Assembly (NCBI GenBank): GCA_016793065.1
Contig: JAEULV010000140.1
Span: forward strand, 1-64,000
Length of the DNA: 64,000 nt
Origin: Hyphomicrobiaceae bacterium
GTDB lineage: Bacteria; Pseudomonadota; Alphaproteobacteria; Rhizobiales; Ancalomicrobiaceae
Reading direction: 5' to 3'
Part shown: positions 25,817 through 34,274 of the stretch, piece after piece
Position numbering within the stretch: the first letter of the stretch is position 1
How the letters are laid out: every line of letters begins with the position of its first letter
Notes under the pieces: generated by a model
The model's input: the letters and a program-made list of their open reading frames with translations, nothing else
What the model was told of the DNA's origin: nothing
The model's database searches: none
Position numbers and translations under genes: made by a program

Positions 25817-26998
25817 ATGTTCCAACGCTGGTTTCGCCGACCGGCGCGTCAAGTCGCGCCGGAAGCCAAGGCCTCGCGCGCCGGACCGCTGATCGCGGTG
25901 TCCCATCAGGGTCGCCCCGTCTGGACCCCGCGCGACTATGCCGCCCTTGCCCGCGAGGGCTACCAGAAGAACCCGGTCGTCCACCGCGCCGTTCGCCTCG
26001 TCGCCGAGGCCGCCGCGTCGGTGCCCTGGGTCGTCTACGAGCAGGTCGATGGTGAGTTGGTGGAGCGGGCCGACACGCCGCTCCAAGCCCTGCTTGCCCG
26101 CCCCAACCCGCGCCAGGCCGGGCGCGACCTGCTGGAGGCGGTCTACGGTCACCTGCTGATCGCCGGCAACGCCTATGTCGAGGCGGTGTCCGTCGCCGGT
26201 AGCGTCCGCGAACTGCACGTCCTGCGCCCGGACCGGATGCGCGTCGTCCCCGGCGCCGATGGCTGGCCGGAGGCGTGGGACTACGCCGTCGGCGGCCGCT
26301 CGGTGCGCTTCCGGGGCGAGCCCGGCCGGATTCCGCCGATCCTGCACCTGTCCACCTTCGGCCCGCTCGACGACCACTACGGCTTTCCGCCGATCGAGGC
26401 GGCACAGGTCAGCCTCGACGTCCACAACGCCGCCAGCGCCTGGGCGAAGTCCCTGCTCGACAATTCCGCCCGGCCCTCCGGCGCCCTCGTCTATGCGCCC
26501 AAGGACGGCGGCAATCTCTCCGACGATCAGTACCAGCGGCTGAAGCAGGAGCTGGAGGAGGGCTATCAGGGCGCCCGCAATGCCGGCCGGCCGCTCTTGC
26601 TCGAAGGCGGGCTCGACTGGAAGGCCATGTCGCATTCGCCGCGCGAACTCGACTTCATCGAGGCCAAGCGCGAGGCCGCCCGCGAGATCGCCCTCGCCTT
26701 CGGCGTGCCGCCGATGCTGCTCGGCATCCCCGGCGACAACACCTATTCCAACTATGCCGAGGCCAATCGCGCCTTCTGGCGCCTCACCGTGCTGCCGCTG
26801 GTCGAGCGCACCGCCGCCGCCATCGCCGGCTGGCTGGCGCCGGAATTCGGCGACCGGCTGGTGCTCGGCACCGACACCGATCAGGTCCCGGCGCTGACCC
26901 AGGAGCGCGAGGCGCTGTGGGCGCGGATCAACCGCGCCGACTTCCTCTCCGTCGCCGAAAAGCGCGCCGCCGCCGGCTACTCGCCCGATCCCGCCTGA
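25817..26998 (+). CDS. GTA/phage portal protein (gp3)
   Basis: 393 residues from ATG 25817. HK97-type portal proteins have the features seen here: an N-terminal basic stretch, the early KNPVVHRAVRLVAEAAASVP helix, the ARPNPRQAGRDLLEAVYGHL region, LHLSTFGPLDDHYGFPPIEA and, near the C-terminus, FGVPPMLLGIPGDNTYSNYA. The portal forms a dodecameric ring at one capsid vertex through which DNA passes. The gene follows the terminase by about 45 bp and precedes the prohead protease, as in the canonical GTA order. No disruption is seen. Confidence 0.93.
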   Translation: MFQRWFRRPARQVAPEAKASRAGPLIAVSHQGRPVWTPRDYAALAREGYQKNPVVHRAVRLVAEAAASVPWVVYEQVDGELVERADTPLQALLARPNPRQAGRDLLEAVYGHLLIAGNAYVEAVSVAGSVRELHVLRPDRMRVVPGADGWPEAWDYAVGGRSVRFRGEPGRIPPILHLSTFGPLDDHYGFPPIEAAQVSLDVHNAASAWAKSLLDNSARPSGALVYAPKDGGNLSDDQYQRLKQELEEGYQGARNAGRPLLLEGGLDWKAMSHSPRELDFIEAKREAAREIALAFGVPPMLLGIPGDNTYSNYAEANRAFWRLTVLPLVERTAAAIAGWLAPEFGDRLVLGTDTDQVPALTQEREALWARINRADFLSVAEKRAAAGYSPDPA

Positions 26999-27040
26999 TC
27001 GATCCCCCGCTGTCCCGCCCCCTTCAAGAAAGCGACCCGC

Positions 27041-27628
27041 ATGTCCCGCTTTGCCATGCCGCCGCCCGGTCCCGACCGGCGCACCCTGGATGCCGGCGCG
27101 CCCGAACTCAAATGGGTCGGCGTCCCGGTCGCCTCGGTCGATGCCGAGGGCGTGTTCACCGGCTACGCCAGCCTGTTCGGCGTCGCCGACCTCGCCCGCG
27201 ACATCGTCGAGAAAGGCGCCTTCGCCGCCACGCTTGCCCGTTCCGGCCCGCGCGGGGTGAAGCTGCTCTACCAGCACGATCCGACCCTGCCGATCGGCGA
27301 GTGGCTCGAACTGCGCGAGGATGCCCGCGGCCTCGCGGTCAAGGGGCGGCTGCTGCCCGAGATCGCCAAGGCCCGCGAGGTGCTGGCGATGCTGCGCGCC
27401 GGCATCGTCGACGGATTGTCCATCGGCTTTCGCACCGTCCGGGCCCGCAGGGAAGCGAAATCCGGCATCCGCCGCCTGCTCGAGGTCGACCTCTGGGAAA
27501 TCTCGGTGGTCACCTTCCCGATGCTGCCCGCCGCTCGCGTCGAACAGGTGAAAGCCGCCCCCGACGCCATCCCCGACGCCGCCCTCGTCGGCGATCTCGC
27601 CCGCGTCGCCGCCCTGATGCGCGGCTGA
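27041..27628 (+). CDS. HK97-family prohead protease (gp4)
   Basis: 195 residues. The core pattern of the U35 prohead protease family is intact: FTGYASLFGVADLARDIVEK near residue 40, the catalytic His79 in LLYQHDP, and Ser127 in GIVDGLSIGF, with VDLWEISVVTFPMLPAARV after it. This protease trims the major capsid protein during head assembly and is encoded just before it. The short g3.5 gene that sits here in some GTAs is not apparent in the 42-bp gap before the gene. Confidence 0.93.
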   Translation: MSRFAMPPPGPDRRTLDAGAPELKWVGVPVASVDAEGVFTGYASLFGVADLARDIVEKGAFAATLARSGPRGVKLLYQHDPTLPIGEWLELREDARGLAVKGRLLPEIAKAREVLAMLRAGIVDGLSIGFRTVRARREAKSGIRRLLEVDLWEISVVTFPMLPAARVEQVKAAPDAIPDAALVGDLARVAALMRG

Positions 27629-27759
27629 TCCCGGCGCGCCCCCCAACTGCATCCGCCAACGTCGTCTCGCGCGGCCCGTCTCCATGCGGCCGCCCCGCGC
27701 GGCCGCCCCTGCGTTCCGGCGAGCAACCGGACGTCCCCCATCCCCAAGAGGTGACCTTC

Positions 27760-29013
27760 ATGACCGACATCGCATCCGCCCCCGAGATCAAGTCCGCCAA
27801 CCCGGCCGAGATCAACGCCGCCTTCGGCGAGTTCCTGTCGAGCTTCGAGGCGTTCAAGGAGACCAACGACCGGCGCCTCGCCGAAATCGAGCGCCGCTCC
27901 GCCGACATCGTCACCGTCGACAAGCTCGACCGCATCGACGCGGCGCTCGACGAAAGCCGCCGCAAGCTCGACGACATGGTGCTGAAGAGCCGCCGCCCCG
28001 AACTCGGCCGGCCGTCATCGCCGGCGTTGACCGGCGGCGAGGCCGAGCACAAGGCGGCGTTCGATGCCTATGTCCGCGCCGGTCAGGATCACGGCCTGAA
28101 GCGGCTGGAGGAAAAGGCCCTGTCGGTCGGCGTCGGCCAGGACGGCGGCTACCTGGTGCCGAGCGTCACCGAAGCCGAGATCATGCGCCGGCTCTCCAGC
28201 GCCTCGCCGATCCGCGCCATCGCCGGCTCGATCCAGGTGTCGGCGGCCACCTACAAGAAGCCGTTCTCCAAGACCGGGCCGCAATCCGGCTGGGTCGCCG
28301 AAACCGCCAGCCGGCCGCAGACCACCTCGCCGGTGCTGGTCGAACTGGCGTTCCCGACCATGGAACTCTACGCCATGCCCGCCGCCACCGGCATGCTGCT
28401 TGATGACAGCGCCGTCGATATCGACCGCTGGATCGCCGAGGAGGTCGAGACCGCCTTTGCCGAACAGGAGGGCCAGGCCTTCGTCACCGGCGACGGCATC
28501 ACCAAGCCGCAGGGCTTCCTCGCCACCGCCAAGATCGCCGAGACGAGCTGGACCCCGGACAAGATCGGCTACAAGACGACCGGCGTCTCGGCCGCGTTCC
28601 CCGCCGCCAACGCCTCCGACGTGCTGTTCGATCTCGTCTATACGCTGAAGGGCGGCTTCCGCCAGAACGCCACCTGGGTGATGAACCGCAAGGTCCAGAG
28701 CGAAATCCGCAAGCTCAAGGACACCACCGGGCATTACCTTTGGCAGCCGCCGACCCAGTTCGGCGCCCCCGCCACCTTGATGAACTTCCCGCTGGTCGAG
28801 GCCGAGGACATGCCGGCGATCGCCGCCGACAGCTATTCCATCGCCTTCGGCGACTTCAAGCGCGGCTACCTCATCGTCGACCGCGTCGGCGTCCGCGTGC
28901 TGCGTGATCCCTACTCCGCCAAGCCCTATGTGCTGTTCTACACCACCAAGCGCGTCGGCGGCGGCGTCCAGGATTTCGACGCCATCAAGCTCCTGAAGTT
29001 CGGCACGACCTGA
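27760..29013 (+). CDS. Major capsid protein, HK97 fold (gp5)
   Basis: 417 residues from ATG 27760, preceded by AAGAGGTGA. The N-terminal ~110 residues are a coiled-coil scaffold-like delta domain (FKETNDRRLAEIERRSADIV), followed by a linker and the HK97-fold shell protein starting near SVGVGQDGGYLVPSVTEAEI. Typical elements are AETASRPQTTSPVLVELAFP, AFVTGDGITKPQGFL and GFRQNATWVMNRKV. The protease encoded upstream probably removes the N-terminal domain. Most conserved gene of GTA clusters and a good phylogenetic marker. Confidence 0.95.
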   Translation: MTDIASAPEIKSANPAEINAAFGEFLSSFEAFKETNDRRLAEIERRSADIVTVDKLDRIDAALDESRRKLDDMVLKSRRPELGRPSSPALTGGEAEHKAAFDAYVRAGQDHGLKRLEEKALSVGVGQDGGYLVPSVTEAEIMRRLSSASPIRAIAGSIQVSAATYKKPFSKTGPQSGWVAETASRPQTTSPVLVELAFPTMELYAMPAATGMLLDDSAVDIDRWIAEEVETAFAEQEGQAFVTGDGITKPQGFLATAKIAETSWTPDKIGYKTTGVSAAFPAANASDVLFDLVYTLKGGFRQNATWVMNRKVQSEIRKLKDTTGHYLWQPPTQFGAPATLMNFPLVEAEDMPAIAADSYSIAFGDFKRGYLIVDRVGVRVLRDPYSAKPYVLFYTTKRVGGGVQDFDAIKLLKFGTT

Positions 29014-29174
29014 TCCGTTGACCGCGCCGGCCACCTGGCCGGCAGGTCATGGTGCCGATCTGCCGCGCCGCCGGGGTTCCCTCCCTGCCCGGCGGCGCGG
29101 CCTCGATGCCCGCTCCCAAGCCATTCCCGCCGAACCCGCATTCGCCTCGCCCGTCGCGCCGAGCGGAGGACCGC

Positions 29175-29750
29175 ATGTCCGTCATCCTCGTCACTCCCCC
29201 CCAGACCGAACCGGTCACCCTCACCGAGGCGCGCGCTCACCTGCGCATCGACGATACCGCCGAGGACAGCCTGATCGGCGCCCTGATCGCCGCCGCCCGC
29301 GTTCACGTCGAAAACGCCACCCGCCGCGTGCTGATCGAACAGCACTGGAAACTGACGCTCGACGCCTGGCCGCGCTCCGGCCAGATCGACGTGCCGATCG
29401 CCCCGGTCATCGCCATCGACGCGGTATCGCTGCGCGGCGTCGACGGCGTGGCTCGGCCGCTGCCGCTCGCCGCCTGCTACGTCGATACCGCCTCCACCCC
29501 CGCCCGCCTGCGCCTGATCGAACCGGCGTCGCTGCCGCCGCTGGCGCCGGTCAACGCCGTGGCGGTCGAACTGACCGCCGGCTACGGCCCGTCGGCCGTC
29601 TCGGTGCCGCAGCCGCTGCGCGAGGCGATCATGCTGCTGGTCGCCCGCTGGTACGAGGGCCGCGACGGCCTCGGCAAGACGATCGACGCCGGCATCCCCG
29701 ACCAGGTCCGCGACCTGATCGCCCCCTATCGCCAATTGCGGGTGGCCTGA
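29175..29750 (+). CDS. Head-tail connector protein (gp6)
   Basis: 191 residues from ATG 29175 with GCGGAGGA upstream. The N-terminal segment PVTLTEARAHLRIDDTAEDS followed by LIGALIAAARVHVENATRR is the classic phage gp6-like head-tail connector pattern; the last part (QPLREAIMLLVARWYEGRDG) is also typical of the Rhodobacter GTA protein. It forms the ring beneath the portal. The stop is one base from the next ATG. Confidence 0.88.
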   Translation: MSVILVTPPQTEPVTLTEARAHLRIDDTAEDSLIGALIAAARVHVENATRRVLIEQHWKLTLDAWPRSGQIDVPIAPVIAIDAVSLRGVDGVARPLPLAACYVDTASTPARLRLIEPASLPPLAPVNAVAVELTAGYGPSAVSVPQPLREAIMLLVARWYEGRDGLGKTIDAGIPDQVRDLIAPYRQLRVA

Positions 29751-29751
29751 C

Positions 29752-30075
29752 ATGACCCGGTCCCCCATCGACATCGGCGCCATGCGCCACCGTCTCATCC
29801 TCGAAGTGCCGGCGCTCGATGCCGAGGGTCGCCAGCTCTGGACGCCGGTCGCCAACGTCTGGGCCGCGATCACCCCGGTCGAGGCAGGGGAGGCGACTCT
29901 GGCCGGTCATGACACCGGCCGCGTCAGCCACCGCATCCTCATCCGCCACCGCGCCGACGTCGGCAGCGCCATGCGCCTGCGCAAGGGCAGCCGTGTCTTC
30001 TGGGTGCGTGCCGCCTTCGACCCGGACGAGACCGGCCGTGCCCTGGTGCTGTTGGCCGGGGAGGACGGACGATGA
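29752..30075 (+). CDS. Phage head closure / head-tail adaptor (gp7)
   Basis: 107 residues. Starts with DIGAMRHRLILEVPALDAEG, continues with TPVANVWAAITPVEAGEATL and ends with GSRVFWVRAAFDPDETGRAL, the usual small beta-barrel head closure (SPP1 gp16-like) pattern. Overlaps the next gene by four bases (ATGA). Confidence 0.87.
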   Translation: MTRSPIDIGAMRHRLILEVPALDAEGRQLWTPVANVWAAITPVEAGEATLAGHDTGRVSHRILIRHRADVGSAMRLRKGSRVFWVRAAFDPDETGRALVLLAGEDGR

Positions 30076-30479
30076 CGCCGTCGACGGCCCTCTTCACCGC
30101 CGTCAAGGCGCGACTGGCCGCCGACGCCGTGCTGGTCAACCGGCTCGGCTCCGGCCGCGTCCATGACGGGCCGCCGCGCAACGCGGCGTTTCCCTACGTC
30201 GCGCTGGAGGAGATCGACAGCCGCGACGCCTCCGGCCTCAACGCCCGGCTGGAACAGGTGTCGCTGGTGATCCGCGCCTATACCCGCTCCGGCGGCCGCA
30301 TCGACGCCATGGCCATCGCCGCCGACGTGGTCGGCGCCCTCGACGACGCGGCGCTGCCGCTCGCCGGCCATCGGCTGGTGCGGCTGTTCGTCCGCGCCAC
30401 CGAGGCCCGTCTCGGCCGCGATCGTCTCACCGCCGAGGCCACCATCCGCCTCTCCGCCCTGATCGAACCGGCCGCCTGA
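30072..30479 (+). CDS. DUF3168 tail-terminator-like protein (gp8)
   Basis: 135 residues. DUF3168 features: ALFTAVKARLAADAVLVNRL, NAAFPYVALEEIDSRDAS, the charged LEQVSLVIRAYTRSGGRIDA strand and the C-terminal LVRLFVRATEARLGRDRLTA. DUF3168 proteins act as tail terminator or completion proteins in phages and GTAs. It starts within the stop of gp7. Confidence 0.87.
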   Translation: MTPSTALFTAVKARLAADAVLVNRLGSGRVHDGPPRNAAFPYVALEEIDSRDASGLNARLEQVSLVIRAYTRSGGRIDAMAIAADVVGALDDAALPLAGHRLVRLFVRATEARLGRDRLTAEATIRLSALIEPAA

Positions 30480-30505
30480 GGCCGCCATCATCGAGGATCG
30501 AATCC

Positions 30506-30919
30506 ATGGCCATCCAGAAGGGCAAGGACCTTCTCATCAAGGTCGACGAGACCGGCACCGGTGCCTTCGTCACCATTGCCGGCCTGCGCACCCGCCGCCT
30601 CAGCTTCAACGCCGAGACCGTCGACGTCACCCACACCGAAAGCGCCGGCCGCTGGCGCGAGCTGCTCGCCGGCGCCGGCGTTCGCCGCGCCCACGTCTCC
30701 GGCGCCGGCGTGTTCCGCGACGACGCCTCCGACGCCGCCATGCGGGCGCTGTTCTTCTCCGGCGACATCCGCCCCTGGCGCATCGTCATCCCGGATTTCG
30801 GCACCGTCGAAGGCCCGTTCCAGATCGTCGCGCTCGAATATACCGGCGAGCACGCCAGCGAGCTGACCTTCGACGCCGCGCTCGAATCCGCCGGCGCCCT
30901 CGCCTTCACCGCGCTCTGA
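30506..30919 (+). CDS. Major tail tube protein, TP901-1 family (gp9)
   Basis: 137 residues starting MAIQKGKDLLIKVDETGTGA, with the family pattern FVTIAGLRTRRLSFNAETVD, VTHTESAGRWRELL and the closing YTGEHASELTFDAALESAG. It polymerises into the tail tube of GTA particles. Full length and uninterrupted. Confidence 0.92.
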   Translation: MAIQKGKDLLIKVDETGTGAFVTIAGLRTRRLSFNAETVDVTHTESAGRWRELLAGAGVRRAHVSGAGVFRDDASDAAMRALFFSGDIRPWRIVIPDFGTVEGPFQIVALEYTGEHASELTFDAALESAGALAFTAL

Positions 30920-30953
30920 TGCCGCCATCCGGCAAGACCCAGCGAGGCCCGCC

Positions 30954-31400
30954 ATGGTCAACCGCATTCGCGGCGAGGTCGAAGCCATCTTCGACGGCCG
31001 CCCCCACACATTGTGCCTGACGCTCGGCGCCCTCGCCGAACTGGAGGGCGCGCTTGGCGAGCCGGATCTGGCGACGCTGGTCGCGCGCTTCGAGGCCGGA
31101 CGGCTCTCGGCGAGCGATGCCGTGCGCATCATCGGCGCCGGCTTGCGCGGCGGCGGCCATGCGATCGACGACGACGCGGTCGGCCGCCTGCGCGCCGACG
31201 GCGGCGCCAGCGGCTTCGTCGCCATCGTCGCCGAACTGCTGATCGCCACCTTCGCCGCGCCCTCCCTCCCGGCTGCTTCGAGGCAACCGCCGCCCCGCCC
31301 TTGCGAGGGGGCGCCGGCGCCGTCGTCGACGCTGTCGCCCCTGCCTTCGGGCCAGACGCCGCCCCCGGGCGCGAACCCGGACGCGGCGCCGGGCCGCTGA
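30954..31400 (+). CDS. Gene transfer agent family protein gp10 (tail assembly)
   Basis: 148 residues. Residues 1-105 match the conserved GTA gp10 pattern: MVNRIRGEVEAIFDGRPHTL, CLTLGALAELEGALGE, RFEAGRLSASDAVRIIGAGL, GHAIDDDAVGRLR and a closing AELLIATFA helix. The last 45 residues are a Pro/Ser/Ala-rich tail that looks longer than usual. The family is thought to work as a tail assembly chaperone, like phage gpG. The stop at 31398-31400 overlaps the frame of the following chaperone-like gene. Confidence 0.85.
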   Translation: MVNRIRGEVEAIFDGRPHTLCLTLGALAELEGALGEPDLATLVARFEAGRLSASDAVRIIGAGLRGGGHAIDDDAVGRLRADGGASGFVAIVAELLIATFAAPSLPAASRQPPPRPCEGAPAPSSTLSPLPSGQTPPPGANPDAAPGR

Positions 31401-31414
31401 TCGCCTGGCCCGAG

Positions 31415-31573
31415 GTGCTTGCCTTCGGCCTCGGCCGGCTCGCCCTCGCGCCGGCGGCGTTCTGGGCCCTGTCCCCGCGCGAATTCGCCACCATGGCCGC
31501 GCCCTGGGTCGCCGCCCCGGCGGCGACCGACCGATCCGCCTTCGATGCCCTGATGCTTGCCTTCCCCGATTGA
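31415..31573 (+). CDS. Phage tail assembly chaperone (gp10.1, Rcc01693 type)
   Basis: A short protein of about 52 residues: VLAFGLGRLALAPAAFWALS, then PREFATMAAPWVAA and a small C-terminus. This matches the tiny tail assembly chaperone between gp10 and tape measure in GTAs. No ATG exists in the frame; GTG 31415 is the best start, although conserved residues IAWPE lie just upstream and a non-standard CTG overlapping the gp10 stop (31397) would include them. The start is therefore uncertain; the coding frame is not. Confidence 0.65.
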   Translation: MLAFGLGRLALAPAAFWALSPREFATMAAPWVAAPAATDRSAFDALMLAFPD

Positions 31574-31592
31574 CCCGACCCGCGAGGCCGCC

Positions 31593-32195
31593 ATGTCCGA
31601 CACCCAGGACCAGATCAGCCAGGCCGAAGACCTGCGCGCCGTGCTCGACGACACCCACCGCGTTTCCGTCCTGCTCGGCCGGTCGCTGTCGAGCGGCTTC
31701 CGCTCGGCCGTGGTCGAGGGCCGCAAGTTCGAGGATGTGGTGAAGTCGATCGCGCTGCGCCTGTCGGGCAATGCCCTCGCCCAGGCGTTTCGCCCGCTGG
31801 AGAATCTGCTGTCCAGCGGCATCCAGTCGGCCATCGGCGCGGTGACCGGCCAGCTTTCCGGTGCGCCGATGCCGCAGTTCTTCGCCAGGGGAGGCGCGTT
31901 TGCCGCAGGCCGCCCGATTCCCTTCGCCGAGGGCGGCATCGTCGATGCGCCCCGGCTGTTCCCCATGGCCAATGGCGCCACCGGCCTGATGGGCGAGGCC
32001 GGAGCCGAGGCGATCCTGCCCTTGTCGCGCGGGCCGGATGGACGTTTGGGCGTGCGGGCGGGGGGTACTGCCGGGCGGGCGGTGAACGTCACCGTCAACA
32101 TCTCGACGCCGGACGTCGAGGGATTCCGCAAGGCTGAGGCGCAGGTCTCGGGAATGTTGGCCCGCGCCGTCGGACGGGGACGGCGCGGGCACTGA
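31593..32195 (+). CDS. GTA tape measure-like tail protein (gp11)
   Basis: 200 residues from ATG 31593. Very short for a tape measure protein, but this is the normal size in GTAs. Conserved segments: RSLSSGFRSAVVEGRKFEDV, SIALRLSGNALAQAFRPLEN, PQFFARGGAFAAGRPIPFAE (the glycine-rich segment) and GLMGEAGAEAILPLSRGPDG, then VNVTVNISTPDVEGFRKAEA. It lies in the tail tube and sets its length. In the usual order the gp12 gene would follow directly; here about 520 bp with a reverse-oriented gene intervene. Confidence 0.85.
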   Translation: MSDTQDQISQAEDLRAVLDDTHRVSVLLGRSLSSGFRSAVVEGRKFEDVVKSIALRLSGNALAQAFRPLENLLSSGIQSAIGAVTGQLSGAPMPQFFARGGAFAAGRPIPFAEGGIVDAPRLFPMANGATGLMGEAGAEAILPLSRGPDGRLGVRAGGTAGRAVNVTVNISTPDVEGFRKAEAQVSGMLARAVGRGRRGH

Positions 32196-32342
32196 CACCT
32201 CAACCCGACGAGGAGGGGTTCAGGCGGAGGTGTGTCTCGGTATTCGAACTCGGACTTTCGCAAGTGACGTCTGGTTGGTGCTCCGTGGGCAACGCCGGAG
32301 GGGCGGGCAGCCTGTCGGCCGCTCGCCCGCGCCAAGGTGGCG

Positions 32343-32585
32343 TCACGCCGCCTGCTTCAGCAGATCGTGGATCTGATCAAGCACGTGCAGGCGCTGTTTC
32401 TTGAGCGTTTCCAATACTTCGTCGGTGGTCGGATGAATTCCGCTCTCGATACGGTAAATCTCGTGGTTCACCTCGAAATAGGTGTCGGAGAGTTTGGCGA
32501 AGTGCGGGTTGCCCGCCTTCAGCACATGCAGCCGTTCGCGATGTTCGGGGAATTCCTCGGCCAGTTCATGCGGCACGTGAGTCAT
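32343..32585 (-). CDS. YdcH-family (DUF465) small coiled-coil protein
   Basis: 80 residues from ATG 32585, with AAGAGGATGAG upstream. Typical DUF465: HELAEEFPEHRERLHVLKAG, NPHFAKLSDTYFEVNHEIYR and a C-terminal basic helix ETLKKQRLHVLDQIHDLLKQ. Members are short helical proteins of unknown function, common and often multi-copy in alphaproteobacteria. Unusually, the gene lies on the opposite strand inside the GTA structural cluster, between tape measure and gp12, and its DNA is clearly less GC-rich than the flanking genes. It was probably inserted there, in the manner of a phage 'moron' gene. Confidence 0.85.
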   Translation of the reverse strand: MTHVPHELAEEFPEHRERLHVLKAGNPHFAKLSDTYFEVNHEIYRIESGIHPTTDEVLETLKKQRLHVLDQIHDLLKQAA

Positions 32586-32717
32586 GAGCTCATCCTCTTT
32601 TTCGTTGGAAACGAGTGAAGCCCGAACCCGCTCGCCCTGCATTGAGCGAAATCAAAACGCGAGCGGTTGTGGTCTTGCCCTTTAATCACCCACGGCTTGC
32701 CCCGGAGATCCCTGACC

Positions 32718-33365
32718 ATGTCCCAGCTCGCGGCATTCCACGAGGTGCGCTTTCCCGCGCCGGTGGCGTTCGGCGCCACCGGTGGCCCGCGCCGACGCAC
32801 CGAGGTGATCGCCCTCGGCTCCGGCCACGAGGCCCGCAACACCCGCTTCGCCGATTCGATGCGCCACTACGATGCGGCGACCGGCGTGCGCACCCTCGAC
32901 CAGCTTCACGCCGTCATCGCCTTCTTCGAGGAGCGCCGCGGCCGCTTGCACGGCTTCCGCTATCGCGATCCGGTCGACTGCAAGTCCTGCCCGCCGTCGC
33001 AGTCGCCGACGGCGTTCGACCAGCCGATCGGCACCGGCACCGGCGCGGCGACGACCTTCCGCCTCGCCAAGAGCTACGGCTCCGGCCCGACGGCCTATGT
33101 CCGGCCGATCGCCAAGCCGGTTGCCGGAACGCTGCTGGTCGCCGTCGCCGGCGTCGTCAAGCCCGCCGCCGCCTTCAGCCTCGATCCGACGACCGGCATC
33201 GTCACTTTTGCCCCCGGCCACGTCCCGGCCAATGGCGCCGCCGTCACCGCCGGCTACTGGTTCGACGTGCCGGTCCGCTTCGACACCGACGAAATCCGCG
33301 TCGACCTCGATCACTTCGCCGCCGGCTTCATCGACCCGATTCCCCTCGTCGAAATCCGCGCCTGA
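32718..33365 (+). CDS. DUF2460 (TIGR02217) GTA distal tail protein (gp12)
   Basis: 215 residues from ATG 32718. DUF2460 markers: AAFHEVRFPAPVAFGATGGP, EVIALGSGHEARNTRFADSM, LDQLHAVIAFFEERRGRLHG, FRYRDPVDCKSCPPS and a C-terminal VDLDHFAAGFIDPIPLVEIR. In the Rhodobacter capsulatus particle this is the distal tail protein that starts the baseplate. Intact. Confidence 0.92.
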   Translation: MSQLAAFHEVRFPAPVAFGATGGPRRRTEVIALGSGHEARNTRFADSMRHYDAATGVRTLDQLHAVIAFFEERRGRLHGFRYRDPVDCKSCPPSQSPTAFDQPIGTGTGAATTFRLAKSYGSGPTAYVRPIAKPVAGTLLVAVAGVVKPAAAFSLDPTTGIVTFAPGHVPANGAAVTAGYWFDVPVRFDTDEIRVDLDHFAAGFIDPIPLVEIRA

Positions 33366-33383
33366 GCGCCGGAGGTCCGCCCG

Positions 33384-34274
33384 ATGAAAGCCCTGCCGCC
33401 CGGACTGTCGGCCCATCTCGCCGGCACCGCCACCACGCTCGCCACCTGCTGGAAGCTCACCCGCCGCGACGGGCTCGTGCTCGGCTTCACCGATCACGAC
33501 CGCACCCTCGCCTTCGACGGCCAGGACTACCTGCCAGCCCACGGCCTCGATGCCTCCGAGGCCGTCGCCAATGCCGGCTTTGCCGTCGGCGGCCTCGATG
33601 TCGCCGGCGCCTTGACCTCGGCCCTGCTCACCGACAGCGATCTCGATGCCGGTCGCTATGACGGCGCCCGCGTCGAGATGTGGCTGGTCAATTGGTCCGA
33701 CGCCGGCGAGCGCATGCTGCTGCGTGTCGCCGAGGTCGGTGAGGTGGTTCGCTCCGACGGCGCCTTCCGCGCCGAGCTGCGCGGCCTTGCCCATCGCCTC
33801 AACGTGCCGCGCGGGCGTCTGTTCCGCCACCTGTGCGACGCCGATCTCGGCGATGCCCGCTGCGGCGTCGATCTTTCCCTGGCCGCCCATCGCGCCGATG
33901 CCACAATCGCGGCGGTCGTCGATGCCCACCGGCTGCGCCTTGCCGGCCTCGACGCCTTCCCGGTCGGCGCCTTTGATGGCGGTCGCATCGAGGTGACGGC
34001 CGGCCCGGCCGCCGGCGCCACGGCCGACATCAAGCGCCACGATCGTCGCGATGGCCTGGTCGAACTCGATCTCTGGCTGCCGCTCGCGCCGCAAGCCGCG
34101 CCCGGCGTCGCGCTTCGCCTCACCGTCGGCTGCGACAAGCGCTTTGCCACCTGCGCCGAGCGCTTCGGCAACGCCGTTGCCTTTCGCGGCTTTCCGCACA
34201 TGCCCTCGGCCGACTTCCTCGTCGGCCACCCCGGCCTGCGCGCCGGCCGCAACACCGGAGATCGCCTGACATGA
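33384..34274 (+). CDS. DUF2163 (phage BR0599 family) baseplate hub protein (gp13)
   Basis: 296 residues. N-terminal DUF2163 features LATCWKLTRRDGLVLGFTDH and DRTLAFDGQDYLPAHGLDAS; the C-terminal part has the conserved cysteines (FRHLCDADLGDARCGVDLS and CDKRFATCAERFGN) that bind an iron-sulfur cluster in related tail hub proteins. It ends overlapping the next ATG (ATGA). Part of the GTA baseplate hub. Confidence 0.92.
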   Translation: MKALPPGLSAHLAGTATTLATCWKLTRRDGLVLGFTDHDRTLAFDGQDYLPAHGLDASEAVANAGFAVGGLDVAGALTSALLTDSDLDAGRYDGARVEMWLVNWSDAGERMLLRVAEVGEVVRSDGAFRAELRGLAHRLNVPRGRLFRHLCDADLGDARCGVDLSLAAHRADATIAAVVDAHRLRLAGLDAFPVGAFDGGRIEVTAGPAAGATADIKRHDRRDGLVELDLWLPLAPQAAPGVALRLTVGCDKRFATCAERFGNAVAFRGFPHMPSADFLVGHPGLRAGRNTGDRLT

